Positions 1 to 6,132 of a stretch of DNA of 10,128 bases are shown in pieces. Origin of the DNA: an uncultured Collinsella sp. (GTDB lineage Bacteria > Actinomycetota > Coriobacteriia > Coriobacteriales > Coriobacteriaceae); contig CAADSV010000110.1 in NCBI GenBank assembly GCA_900751665.1, positions 1 to 10,128 of the forward strand, read 5' to 3'. The notes beneath the pieces are model-generated. The model was not told where the DNA came from. It did no database searches and saw only the letters and a list, made by a program, of their open reading frames with translations. Within the stretch, counting starts at the first letter, position 1. Every line of letters begins with the position of its first letter. Both the position numbers and the translations under genes were made by a program.

Positions 1-45
1 CCGGGCGCGGGGTGGGGCCCGTGCTCCCCGCCGCCACCCCCCCCC
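1..45. other. Low-complexity G/C contig edge, probably erroneous
   Basis: Almost every base is G or C, with runs including an 11-C tract around 37-47. In Kup proteins the segment just before the P-A-V-T-V-T-T-A-I-E-G-L stretch should read roughly G-D-G-x-L-T-P. Here the frame instead reads a Pro/Ala-rich string unlike the family. The right end of the window shows the same behaviour. This is best read as sequencing or assembly decay at a contig end and not as biology. Confidence 0.7.
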
Positions 46-1880
46 CCGCCGTCACGGTCACCACAGCCATCGAGGGTCTGCGCACCATCGAATGGGGCCA
101 TGCGCTGCTGGGCGACGGCCAGACCAACGTCATCATCATCACAATCATCATTATCTGCGGCCTATTTGCCATGCAGCGCGCCGGCACCTCGTCAATCGGC
201 AAGCTCTTCGGCCCGCTCATGACGCTGTGGTTCCTGTTCCTGGCAGGCGCCGGTCTGTTCAACATGCTCGGCAACCTGTCCATCTTGCGCGCGCTCAACC
301 CCATCCGCGGCATTATGTTCCTGTTCTCGCCCATCAACCATTCGGGCATTATGGTGCTCGGCTTTGTCTTCCTGTCGACAACCGGTGCCGAGGCACTCTA
401 CTCGGACATGGGCCACGTGGGCAAGGCAAACATCTATGCATCCTGGCCATTTGTTAAGGCGGCCCTTATCCTCAACTATCTGGGTCAGGGAGCTTGGCTA
501 CTCACCAATAACTCCAACCCCCAGATGCTCGCGATGGATATCGTTAACCCGTTCTATATGATGCTTCCCGAGCCCCTGCGCCCCTTTGCCATTGTGCTTT
601 CGGCCGTGGCGGCCATCATCGCCTCGCAGGCGCTCATCACCGGCTCGTTCTCGCTGGTATCCGAGGCAACGCGTCTCAACCTTATGCCGCACCTGCGCAT
701 CCACTACCCCAGCGACACCAAGGGTCAGCTCTATATTCCGCTCGTCAACAACATTATGTGGGTCGGCTGCATCTTCATCGTGCTGCTGTTCCAGAACTCC
801 GAGCGCATGGAAAGCGCCTATGGCCTCGCCATCACCGTGACCATGCTCATGACCACCACGCTGCTGACGAGCTATATCGCCGGCATCCTCAAGCACAAGC
901 TGGGCGCCTGCATCTTTGCCCTGCTCTTTGGTGCCATTGAGCTGTGCTTCTTCGCTTCGTGCCTCACCATGTTCTTTGACGGCGGCTACGTCATGATCTT
1001 CCTGGCCGCACTGCTGTTCGGCCTTATGTATGTGTGGCGTCGCGGCACCGCCATCGAGCGCACGCAGACGATTCTGCTGCCCGTCTCCAAGTACATCGAC
1101 CAGCTCAACCGCCTGCGCAATGACGAGACCTACCCCGTGCTCGCCGACAATCTGGTGTTCCTCACCAACAGCCCCGACCCGCTCACGCTCGACCGCGACG
1201 TGCTCTATTCCATCCTGGACAAGCACCCCAAGCGCGCCAAGGCATATTGGTTCATCAACGTACACGTTACCGACGAGCCCTATACGCACGAGTATTCCGT
1301 TGAGACCTTTGGCACAGACTTCCTGTTCCGCGTGCGCTTGGACCTGGGCTTTAAGGTCAATCAGCGCATCAACGCCTACCTGCGCCAGATCGTTGGCGAC
1401 CTGATGGCCTCGGGTGAGTTGCCGCCGCAGCACCACACCTACTCCATCTACGAGACGCGCGGCAACGTGGGCGACTTCCGTTTTTGCATGCTGCGCAAGA
1501 TGCTTGCCCCCGAAACGGACATCAACCGCAACGACCATCGCGTCATGGCCATCAAGTACGCCGTCCGCCGCGCCTGCGGAAGCCCGGCACGTTGGTATGG
1601 TCTCGAGAACTCGGCCATCATCATCGAGTACGTACCGCTGTTTGCCCGCATGCGCCCGGCCGTTAAGCTCGTGCGCACCCAGGTGCCGCTCGAAGTTCAG
1701 ATTGAAGAGGCCGAGGAAATGGAAGTCGACATCTTCTCGGACGACTTGGTCAACGGCAACGAGGCCGGTAGGGACATGAACGTCGATCCCACCGAGCTGC
1801 TCGAGAGCGTCGCCGATACGCCCGAACAGCAACAGCTCGACGGCCTCGAGAGCGAACAACTCAACGACGCCAACTTCTAG
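3..1880 (+). CDS. kup: Kup-family low-affinity potassium uptake transporter, 5'-truncated
   Basis: This is a membrane K+ transporter of the Kup/HAK/KT family (K+/H+ symport in characterised members). Residues are numbered from the ATG at 12, which is only the first in-frame Met and not the true start. Credible homology begins near residue 12 (P-A-V-T-V-T-T-A-I-E-G-L). Family hallmarks follow: GAEALYSDMGH at about 125-135, LNYLGQGA at 154-161, IASQALITGSFSL at 203-215 and QLYIPLVN at 239-246. Hydrophobic segments run to about residue 342. A soluble C-terminal domain of roughly 280 residues follows, as in other Kup proteins. By comparison with E. coli Kup (622 aa), about the first 100-120 residues, including the first membrane helices, lie outside the window. 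The last 59 residues are an acidic extension (19 Asp/Glu, one Arg) beyond where E. coli Kup ends. The gene converges on the bile salt hydrolase, with a hairpin between them. Family assignment is secure; ion specificity is inferred. Confidence 0.93.
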   Translation, partial: GRGVGPVLPAATPPPAVTVTTAIEGLRTIEWGHALLGDGQTNVIIITIIIICGLFAMQRAGTSSIGKLFGPLMTLWFLFLAGAGLFNMLGNLSILRALNPIRGIMFLFSPINHSGIMVLGFVFLSTTGAEALYSDMGHVGKANIYASWPFVKAALILNYLGQGAWLLTNNSNPQMLAMDIVNPFYMMLPEPLRPFAIVLSAVAAIIASQALITGSFSLVSEATRLNLMPHLRIHYPSDTKGQLYIPLVNNIMWVGCIFIVLLFQNSERMESAYGLAITVTMLMTTTLLTSYIAGILKHKLGACIFALLFGAIELCFFASCLTMFFDGGYVMIFLAALLFGLMYVWRRGTAIERTQTILLPVSKYIDQLNRLRNDETYPVLADNLVFLTNSPDPLTLDRDVLYSILDKHPKRAKAYWFINVHVTDEPYTHEYSVETFGTDFLFRVRLDLGFKVNQRINAYLRQIVGDLMASGELPPQHHTYSIYETRGNVGDFRFCMLRKMLAPETDINRNDHRVMAIKYAVRRACGSPARWYGLENSAIIIEYVPLFARMRPAVKLVRTQVPLEVQIEEAEEMEVDIFSDDLVNGNEAGRDMNVDPTELLESVADTPEQQQLDGLESEQLNDANF

Positions 1881-1903
1881 CGACGTCACAAATCAACGAT
1901 AGC

Positions 1904-1940
1904 GGCCCTGCACCTCACGGGAGATGCAGGGCCGTCTTGT
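1904..1940 (+). terminator. Rho-independent-like terminator after kup
   Basis: A perfect 9-bp stem, GGCCCTGCA (1904-1912) with TGCAGGGCC (1925-1933), has a 12-nt loop and is followed by a modestly T-rich tail (GTCTTGTATT). It lies 24 nt past the kup stop and 20 nt before the end of the convergent hydrolase gene. The tail is weak, so termination efficiency is uncertain. It may serve both converging genes. Confidence 0.55.
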
Positions 1941-1959
1941 ATTGCAGTAAAGCTAGCGG

Positions 1960-2925
1960 CTACGAACGACGCGGCTCGGGAACCACGAGTCTATCGGGGC
2001 TCGCGCCCTCGGCATCCATCAGGCTCACGTAGCGAATCGACGGATCCCCATACATCGCGTAGTAATAATTGCCCGTGCGCGCGCTAAAGCATCCGGTGTA
2101 GATAGTCTTCTCGAACTTGCCATCGCCCATCCTGGACGCTCCCTCGATCATCACCACGCCCTCGAGCGAGCGGAACATGCGAACGACGTTTTCGGTCTCG
2201 CTCTCCTTTTGCGGGTAATTGGCATTGAGGTACGCCGCCTTTACAAAACGGCTCGGCGAATAGCAATCGCCCGGAATGCCGCGCATGCCGGCACCGGCTC
2301 CATAGGGCTTGAGCTCGGCGCCACGCCATGTCGCCGTCTGCGGAAAATCGCTTGTGGCGGTGATATAGGTGCGCAGGTTTTCCATGTGCCACGGGAAGGT
2401 CGGCTGGTTGGCAAGGGTGTCGACCGGATCGTCGTATACATGCAGGCCGTCAGCCATCATCTCGACCACGATGCTGCGTTGGCTGTCGCCGATAATCCAA
2501 TGGAGCAGCGACACGCCCAGCCCCTCTCCGGCAGATTTGGCGACAATCACCGTGTCGCGCAGCGCGGCCTCGACCTCATCGACCGTCGAGAACGTCGCTG
2601 CCACCCACAGGGGGAACTCATAGGCCGCGATATTGGTCTTGCCGTCGACAGGGCCCTCGGCATACTCGGCATAACCCGGGAAATTGAGACCCGCCACGGC
2701 GAGGCCCGCATCGTTGCCGCAATCGAAGAACATAGGGTAGTTCCTGTAATCGATGCACATACCGATCACCGCGTGCGCCGCTGTCGCGTCGTCGATAAAC
2801 GAATACGGAATGTGAAACCCGCGCGGCATCACGCGAACCTGTTGGCCGTAGTCAAAGCTCCAGTCGAGGTTGCGGCCTAGATACATGTGGCCAGAATTAT
2901 CGATAAATCGAATGCTCGTACACAT
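1960..2925 (-). CDS. bsh: Bile salt hydrolase (choloylglycine hydrolase family)
   Basis: This is an Ntn-hydrolase that cleaves the amide bond of glycine- or taurine-conjugated bile acids in the cytoplasm. The start is set at the ATG of M-C-T-S because Cys2 must become N-terminal after Met removal, and an AGGAGG sits 4 nt upstream. A longer reading from 2988 would bury the nucleophile. The product is 321 aa, usual for the family (about 315-330). Family catalytic or substrate-contact residues are all visible: Cys2, Arg18, Asp21 (LGRNLDW), Asn81 (VAGLNFPGYA), Asn173 (TLANQPTF) and Arg226 (SPSRFV). The segment YGAGAGMRGIPGD (208-220) corresponds to the substrate-selectivity loop and has a G-A-G tripeptide. 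The related penicillin V acylases share this fold, but the LNFPGYA and selectivity-loop segments favour bile salt hydrolase. It is transcribed alone, upstream of the converging kup. I saw no convincing promoter between 2926 and 2980. Confidence 0.93.
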   Translation of the reverse strand: MCTSIRFIDNSGHMYLGRNLDWSFDYGQQVRVMPRGFHIPYSFIDDATAAHAVIGMCIDYRNYPMFFDCGNDAGLAVAGLNFPGYAEYAEGPVDGKTNIAAYEFPLWVAATFSTVDEVEAALRDTVIVAKSAGEGLGVSLLHWIIGDSQRSIVVEMMADGLHVYDDPVDTLANQPTFPWHMENLRTYITATSDFPQTATWRGAELKPYGAGAGMRGIPGDCYSPSRFVKAAYLNANYPQKESETENVVRMFRSLEGVVMIEGASRMGDGKFEKTIYTGCFSARTGNYYYAMYGDPSIRYVSLMDAEGASPDRLVVPEPRRS

Positions 2926-2929
2926 AGCG

Positions 2930-2935
2930 CCTCCT
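2930..2935 (-). promoter_or_regulatory. Ribosome binding site that fixes the bsh start
   Basis: AGGAGG on the minus strand lies 4 nt before the ATG of M-C-T-S. It supports the short start that leaves Cys2 as the processed N-terminal nucleophile, and argues against the upstream in-frame Met at 2988. Confidence 0.8.
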
Positions 2936-2980
2936 AGCTTTACGTTCCTGCTAAGGTTATTGTCACCAAACAAAAAGGCG

Positions 2981-3022
2981 CTAAACACAAAAGCCCGGAC
3001 ATGACAACAATGTCATGCCCGG
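2981..3022 (-). terminator. Rho-independent terminator downstream of the deformylase-like gene
   Basis: On the minus strand CCGGGCATGACA (3022-3011) pairs with TGTCATGTCCGG (3006-2995) over 12 positions. One of these is a G-U pair that exists only in the minus-strand RNA; on the plus strand it is an A/C mismatch. The loop is 4 nt, and the stem is followed by GCTTTTGTGTTT. The strand-specific wobble and T-tract show it works on the minus strand. It would end transcripts from the deformylase-like gene before the bsh leader. Confidence 0.8.
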
Positions 3023-3066
3023 ACTATTCAAGCAGGATAAACTCAACCAAGTTAACCCCGCAGGTC

Positions 3067-3175
3067 GTCTAAGGGGTCAAAGTGCCGCAGATTGCCACGA
3101 AAGAGGAGCGAAGCGTACTTAAGGTACGCGAGCGACGATTGAGCGGCAAGATGCGGTGCTTTGGTCCCCTTAGAC
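3067..3175. repeat. Long imperfect palindrome (about 109 nt) overlapping the deformylase-like stop codon
   Basis: The outer arms GTCTAAGGGG (3067-3076) and CCCCTTAGAC (3166-3175) pair perfectly over 10 bp. Pairing continues as CAAAG/CTTTG (3078-3082 with 3159-3163), then seven positions (3083-3089 with 3152-3158, two of them G-U), then TTGCC/GGCAA (3092-3096 with 3145-3149). The tip has its own hairpin, GCGTAC (3113-3118) with GTACGC (3124-3129) around TTAAG. The right arm includes the last codons and stop of the neighbouring minus-strand gene. There is no T-tract, so it is not a standard terminator. It could be a dispersed palindromic element or a structured 3' UTR; only one copy is present in this window. 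Confidence 0.75.
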
Positions 3176-3589
3176 CAACTTTCCAAGACAGTGGTCGATC
3201 ATATGCTGGACCATCTGCGCCTCGAAGCCGACGAAGTCCTGCTTGCGCTCGCGCATCTTGCCGTCGACGATCACGTCATAAGCAACCTTGCACTTGATAT
3301 AGCGCGTGGACTTGGTGACCTCCTCGTGCGTCAGGCAGCTCTCCTCCATCTTGCTGGCGCCCAGGCCAAACACCAGACGGGGGTTGTAGAGTACGTGAGG
3401 CTCGCCGGCATCGTCCAGGTAGACGCAAACCTTCTTGGTAACGCCAATCTGGTTAGCGGCAAGGCAGCCGGCATCGTCGAGCGACTTGATGGTATCGATC
3501 AGGTCCTGAGCAACCGACTCGTCCTCGACGGTCGCAACCTCGCAACGCTGGGACAGGATAGCCTCGTCGTGGCAAAGCTCTTTAATCAT
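3170..3589 (-). CDS. Peptide deformylase-like protein with altered catalytic motif
   Basis: Peptide deformylases remove the formyl group from nascent N-terminal Met using a metal held by Cys and two His, with a Glu as general acid/base. The product is 139 aa, short for the family (about 150-170), and resembles the compact Firmicutes-type deformylases. Motif I is GCLAANQIG (41-49; usual GxGLAAxQxG). Motif II is ESCLT (83-87; usual EGCLS), keeping the Cys85 ligand. Motif III is QHMIDH (128-133; usual HExDH), keeping His129 and His133 but with Met130 where the catalytic Glu belongs. The start at M-I-K-E-L is chosen because GGAGG lies 5 nt upstream and family members begin M-[IV]-[KR]-E/D-[LI]; an ATG at 3601 would add four residues and engulf that site. 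By motif logic it may be inactive as a deformylase or have another role. It is probably a paralogue, since a functional enzyme is expected elsewhere in the genome. Confidence 0.85.
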   Translation of the reverse strand: MIKELCHDEAILSQRCEVATVEDESVAQDLIDTIKSLDDAGCLAANQIGVTKKVCVYLDDAGEPHVLYNPRLVFGLGASKMEESCLTHEEVTKSTRYIKCKVAYDVIVDGKMRERKQDFVGFEAQMVQHMIDHCLGKLV

Positions 3590-3594
3590 ACGTT

Positions 3595-3599
3595 CCTCC
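3595..3599 (-). promoter_or_regulatory. Ribosome binding site that fixes the deformylase-like start
   Basis: GGAGG (extended GGAGGAA) lies 5 nt before the ATG at 3589 on the minus strand and overlaps the alternative ATG at 3601. The spacing supports the inner start. Confidence 0.7.
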
Positions 3600-3622
3600 A
3601 TAGGGGTCGTTGTAACCGCTTA

Positions 3623-3628
3623 AGTATA
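3623..3628 (-). promoter_or_regulatory. Candidate -10 element for the deformylase-like gene
   Basis: TATACT on the minus strand (5/6 to consensus) lies 33 nt upstream of the chosen ATG, giving a plausible short leader. No good -35 hexamer is present at 16-18 nt, so the call rests on the -10 alone. A small palindrome, TTTTC-ATGC-GAAAA (3642-3655), lies just upstream. Confidence 0.35.
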
Positions 3629-3721
3629 CGGTACCCACACATTTTCATGCGAAAAATACCGTCCGTCTGCTACAAAGCGCCGAACATCAACATGCGAGGA
3701 ACAACAGCGTCGTAAAGGGGC

Positions 3722-3727
3722 TATAGT
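3722..3727 (+). promoter_or_regulatory. Candidate -10 element for the purine permease
   Basis: TATAGT on the plus strand (5/6 to consensus) would start transcription near 3734 and leave a leader of about 50 nt before the permease ATG. The matching -35 position is poor (GAACAA near 3699). I saw no purine riboswitch in 3602-3782. Confidence 0.35.
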
Positions 3728-3782
3728 AGTTGAGTTCGTGTCAATCGGCCTAAACTCGGGGCCGAACAAGGAAAGGGTATGC

Positions 3783-5093
3783 ATGGACGAACTTTTTCAC
3801 GTCAGTGAGCGCAAGTCCACAATCGGGACCGAACTCCGCGCTGGACTGACAACATTCCTGGCGATGGCCTACATCATCGCCGTCAACCCCGCGGTGCTCT
3901 CGGGCGCTGGCATCGATGCGGGAGCGCTCGCCTGCGCCACCTGCCTGGGCGCCGGCATCATGACCATCTGCATGGGCATCTTCGCCAACCGCCCGCTCGC
4001 CTGCGCGTCGGGCTTAGGCGTCAACGCGATGATCGCCGGAATCACCACCACCGTCTGCGGCGGTGACTGGCACGTGGCCATGAGCGTCATCTTCCTCGAG
4101 GGTATCGTCATCTTGCTGCTCGTGCTTTGTGGCCTGCGCGAGGCCATCATGGACGCCATCCCGGTTGTCCTGCGTCACGCCATCTCGGTGGGTCTGGGCC
4201 TGTTCATCGCCATGATTGGCCTATGCGATGCCGGCATTATCACCGCTGGCGCCGGTACACTCGTCGGTCTGGGCGACATCACCTCCCCCACCTTCATCGT
4301 CGGCATCATCTCCATCCTGGTGACGGTCGCCCTCGCCTGCCGCAACGTCCCCGGCTCGCTGCTCATCGGCATCGTCGTCGCCGTCATCGCCGGTATCCCC
4401 CTAGGTGTGACCCAGGCTCCGACCGGTATCATCGCCCCGCTCGACTTCTCGAGCATCGGTGGCCCCATCGCCGACGCCGGCGGCGTGCCCGCCATCGTCA
4501 AGGTCCTTACCGACCCCGCGCTCCTCGTCATCTCGTTCTCGCTGCTCATGAGTGACTTCTTCGACACCATGGGCACCGCGATGGCCGTGGCCAAGCAGGG
4601 CGAGTTCCTCACCGACGACGGCAACGTCGAGAATATCAAGGAGATCCTGATCGTCGACTCCGCCGCCGCTGCTGTGGGCGGTTTCATGGGCGTCTCCTCC
4701 ATCACCACCTTCGTCGAGTCCACCTCTGGCGCTGCCGACGGTGGCCGCACGGGCCTCACCTCCGTCACCACCGGCGTACTGTTCATTCTCGCCGCGTTCT
4801 TCTCCCCCATCGTCACCATCGTTTCCAGCGCCGCCACCTGCGGTGCTCTGGTCTACGTCGGCTACCTCATGATGAGCGAGGCCTCCGAGATCGACTGGTC
4901 CGACGTGTCTCAGGGTTTCCCGGCGTTCATGATTGTCGCCGGCGTGCCCTTCACCTACTCCATCTCTGCCGGCATTGGCCTGGGCTTTATCGCCTACGTG
5001 GTCGTCGCGCTCTTTAAGGGCGAGGCCTCCAAGATCAAGCCGCTCATGTGGATCGCAGCCCTTGCCTTCCTCGTCTACTTCTTCGTGGCGTAA
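3783..5093 (+). CDS. NCS2-family purine permease (AzgA/PbuG-like; guanine/hypoxanthine or adenine)
   Basis: This inner-membrane nucleobase:proton symporter of the AzgA-like NCS2 branch (E. coli GhxP/PurP, B. subtilis PbuG/PbuO) is 436 aa, the usual length. The start M-D-E-L-F is chosen because AAGGAAAGGG (3768-3777) lies just upstream and the family opens with a short hydrophilic segment before LTTFLAMAYI (about residues 22-31). A GTG-free upstream extension from 3738 would add 15 unsupported residues. Later hallmarks are SGLGVNAM (about 76-83, equivalent to the GMGLNA segment), DFFDTMGT (258-265), TTFVESTSG (308-316) and GGRTGLT (320-326). Hydrophobic segments fill nearly the whole chain, consistent with 12-14 membrane spans. 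Substrate cannot be fixed from sequence by eye, so no gene symbol is given. It stands alone: divergent from the deformylase-like gene and closed by a strong terminator. Confidence 0.92.
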   Translation: MDELFHVSERKSTIGTELRAGLTTFLAMAYIIAVNPAVLSGAGIDAGALACATCLGAGIMTICMGIFANRPLACASGLGVNAMIAGITTTVCGGDWHVAMSVIFLEGIVILLLVLCGLREAIMDAIPVVLRHAISVGLGLFIAMIGLCDAGIITAGAGTLVGLGDITSPTFIVGIISILVTVALACRNVPGSLLIGIVVAVIAGIPLGVTQAPTGIIAPLDFSSIGGPIADAGGVPAIVKVLTDPALLVISFSLLMSDFFDTMGTAMAVAKQGEFLTDDGNVENIKEILIVDSAAAAVGGFMGVSSITTFVESTSGAADGGRTGLTSVTTGVLFILAAFFSPIVTIVSSAATCGALVYVGYLMMSEASEIDWSDVSQGFPAFMIVAGVPFTYSISAGIGLGFIAYVVVALFKGEASKIKPLMWIAALAFLVYFFVA

Positions 5094-5120
5094 CGGCATA
5101 GCCTGCTAAAGCAAAGCAAC

Positions 5121-5161
5121 AAGGCGCGGAGTCGCATCGAGCGGCTCCGCGCCTTTCTTTT
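5121..5161 (+). terminator. Strong Rho-independent terminator after the purine permease
   Basis: AAGGCGCGGAG (5121-5131) pairs with CTCCGCGCCTT (5145-5155), an 11-bp stem, and CGC/GCG pairs further inside past a T/G mismatch. The T-tract TTTCTTTT (5154-5161) follows directly. It lies 28 nt beyond the permease stop. Confidence 0.92.
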
Positions 5162-5230
5162 AGCGTCTGCCCCCGTGCCAGCGTGCGACAATTGAGGCTG
5201 TCGATATCACTACACCGAGAGAAGCCTGCC

Positions 5231-5896
5231 TTGGAAGCGCATCAAAAGCAGATAACCGTTCATTCGGAGCATACGGAAGGCGCGCCCGTCATCTACCTCC
5301 CCGTGGTCATGGGCGACGGTAGTGATGTTTATGACCGCTGCCGAGAGCTCAACTGTCCGCCTTTTACTCTTGTCGCCATTGGAGGGCTCGATTGGAATCG
5401 CGAGCTGAGCCCCTGGGAATGCGACGGAACTATACGAGATGCCGAGCCCTTTGGCGGACAGGCTGCTGGTTTTCTTGACGAGTTGTTGAAGCAGATAATC
5501 CCCCAGGCCGAATCATCGCTCCCGCAACCGCCCGCCTGGCGCGGCGTTGCCGGCTACTCGTTGGCGGGTCTTTTTGCACTGTGGGCACTTTGGCAAACAG
5601 ATGTCTTTGAGCGCACAGCGAGTGCATCGGGGTCGCTGTGGTTCCCCAGCTTTATCGACTACACGCGCGAGCGCACGATGACGGCTACGCCCGACGCCGC
5701 CTATCTGTCGCTCGGTAAAAAGGAAACCAAGACGCCCAACCGCATGATGCGGCACGTACTCGACGATACGCGCGCGATGGAAGAGCTGTTTATCGAGCGC
5801 GACATCCCAACAACGCTGGAGCTCAACCCCGGCAATCATTTTGCCCAAACTGACCTGCGCATGGCGCGCGGCATCCACTGGATACTGACGCATTAA
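5231..5896 (+). CDS. Alpha/beta-hydrolase esterase (putative esterase family, COG2819-like)
   Basis: This is a small cytoplasmic serine hydrolase without signal peptide; substrate unknown. With the TTG start at 5231 it is 221 aa. The nucleophile elbow is GYSLAG (108-113, Ser110), followed by the family-typical F-x-x-x-x-x-x-S-G-S-L-W-F run. YLSLGKKETKT (158-168) is where this family places its acidic residue (Glu165 likely). PGNHF (200-204) supplies the His203 of the triad. The same frame is open to a GTG at 5183, but that lies only 21 nt after the permease terminator with no ribosome binding site, whereas GAGAAG lies 6 nt before the TTG. The true start is uncertain between these. It resembles predicted hydrolases near BesA/YbbA (siderophore esterases), but no siderophore genes are present, so that role should not be assumed. 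The stop codon lies inside the following terminator stem. Confidence 0.85.
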   Translation: MEAHQKQITVHSEHTEGAPVIYLPVVMGDGSDVYDRCRELNCPPFTLVAIGGLDWNRELSPWECDGTIRDAEPFGGQAAGFLDELLKQIIPQAESSLPQPPAWRGVAGYSLAGLFALWALWQTDVFERTASASGSLWFPSFIDYTRERTMTATPDAAYLSLGKKETKTPNRMMRHVLDDTRAMEELFIERDIPTTLELNPGNHFAQTDLRMARGIHWILTH

Positions 5897-5939
5897 AAAT
5901 GGCGTCCACGCGTACACACGCATGGACGCCATTTTTAAT
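5895..5939. terminator. Bidirectional terminator overlapping the esterase stop codon
   Basis: AAAAATGGCGTCCA (5895-5908) pairs perfectly with TGGACGCCATTTTT (5923-5936), a 14-bp stem. An inner GCGT/ACGC adds four pairs after one mismatch, with loop ACAC. A-tract on the left and T-tract on the right make it functional on both strands. The TAA stop of the esterase (5894-5896) enters the left arm. On the minus strand it closes the methionine synthase-like transcript. Confidence 0.92.
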
Positions 5940-5956
5940 TTGGCTGAACGCAGCTA

Positions 5957-6010
5957 CTATTCGACAGTCTCCTCGAGTTCAGATACGGTGGGCATCGAGG
6001 ACTGGGACAT
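5957..6010 (-). CDS. Possible 17-residue small ORF, uncertain
   Basis: In the 196-nt gap between the terminator and the methionine synthase-like stop, a minus-strand ATG opens 17 codons (MSQSSMPTVSELEETVE) before TAG. AAAGGA (6016-6021) lies 5 nt upstream, a good spacing. The first bases form an inverted repeat GGACAT-CC-ATGTCC across the start codon. It is too short for composition or homology arguments and could be chance. I see nothing else in 5940-6132. Confidence 0.2.
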   Translation of the reverse strand: MSQSSMPTVSELEETVE

Positions 6011-6132
6011 GGATGTCCTTTCGAATGGAAGGGCGATCGGACATATCGGATAACCTGCCCGAACGATACGATCCGAACCATTGTACGCGATACGCAATGC
6101 CTCGCACGCGCCGCCACCTGCAAACGCTAGCG

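Noticed and set aside
498..1889. 463-codon minus-strand frame opposite kup
   Set aside because: It is the antisense of a clear Kup protein. Its product is Val/Asp/Glu/His-rich with no recognisable motif, as expected from GC-skewed third positions.
2209..2880. 223-codon plus-strand frame opposite the bile salt hydrolase
   Set aside because: Antisense shadow; the minus-strand gene has all catalytic residues and a ribosome binding site.
3082..3297. 71-codon plus-strand frame starting in the palindrome
   Set aside because: No ribosome binding site; its first part is the palindrome and the rest is antisense to the deformylase-like gene.
3161..3715. 184-codon plus-strand frame opposite the deformylase-like gene
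   Set aside because: Antisense shadow with no start signal; the minus-strand frame has deformylase motifs.
3602..3782. Possible purine riboswitch before the permease
   Set aside because: I looked for the conserved purine-aptamer core and its kissing loops and did not find them.
4401..5099. 232-codon minus-strand frame opposite the purine permease, and a 220-codon one at 4175-4837
   Set aside because: Low-complexity shadows of the permease with no start signal; the plus-strand protein carries the family motifs.
5183..5230. GTG-initiated extension of the esterase
   Set aside because: It starts 21 nt after the upstream terminator with no ribosome binding site; the TTG at 5231 is preferred, though not proven.
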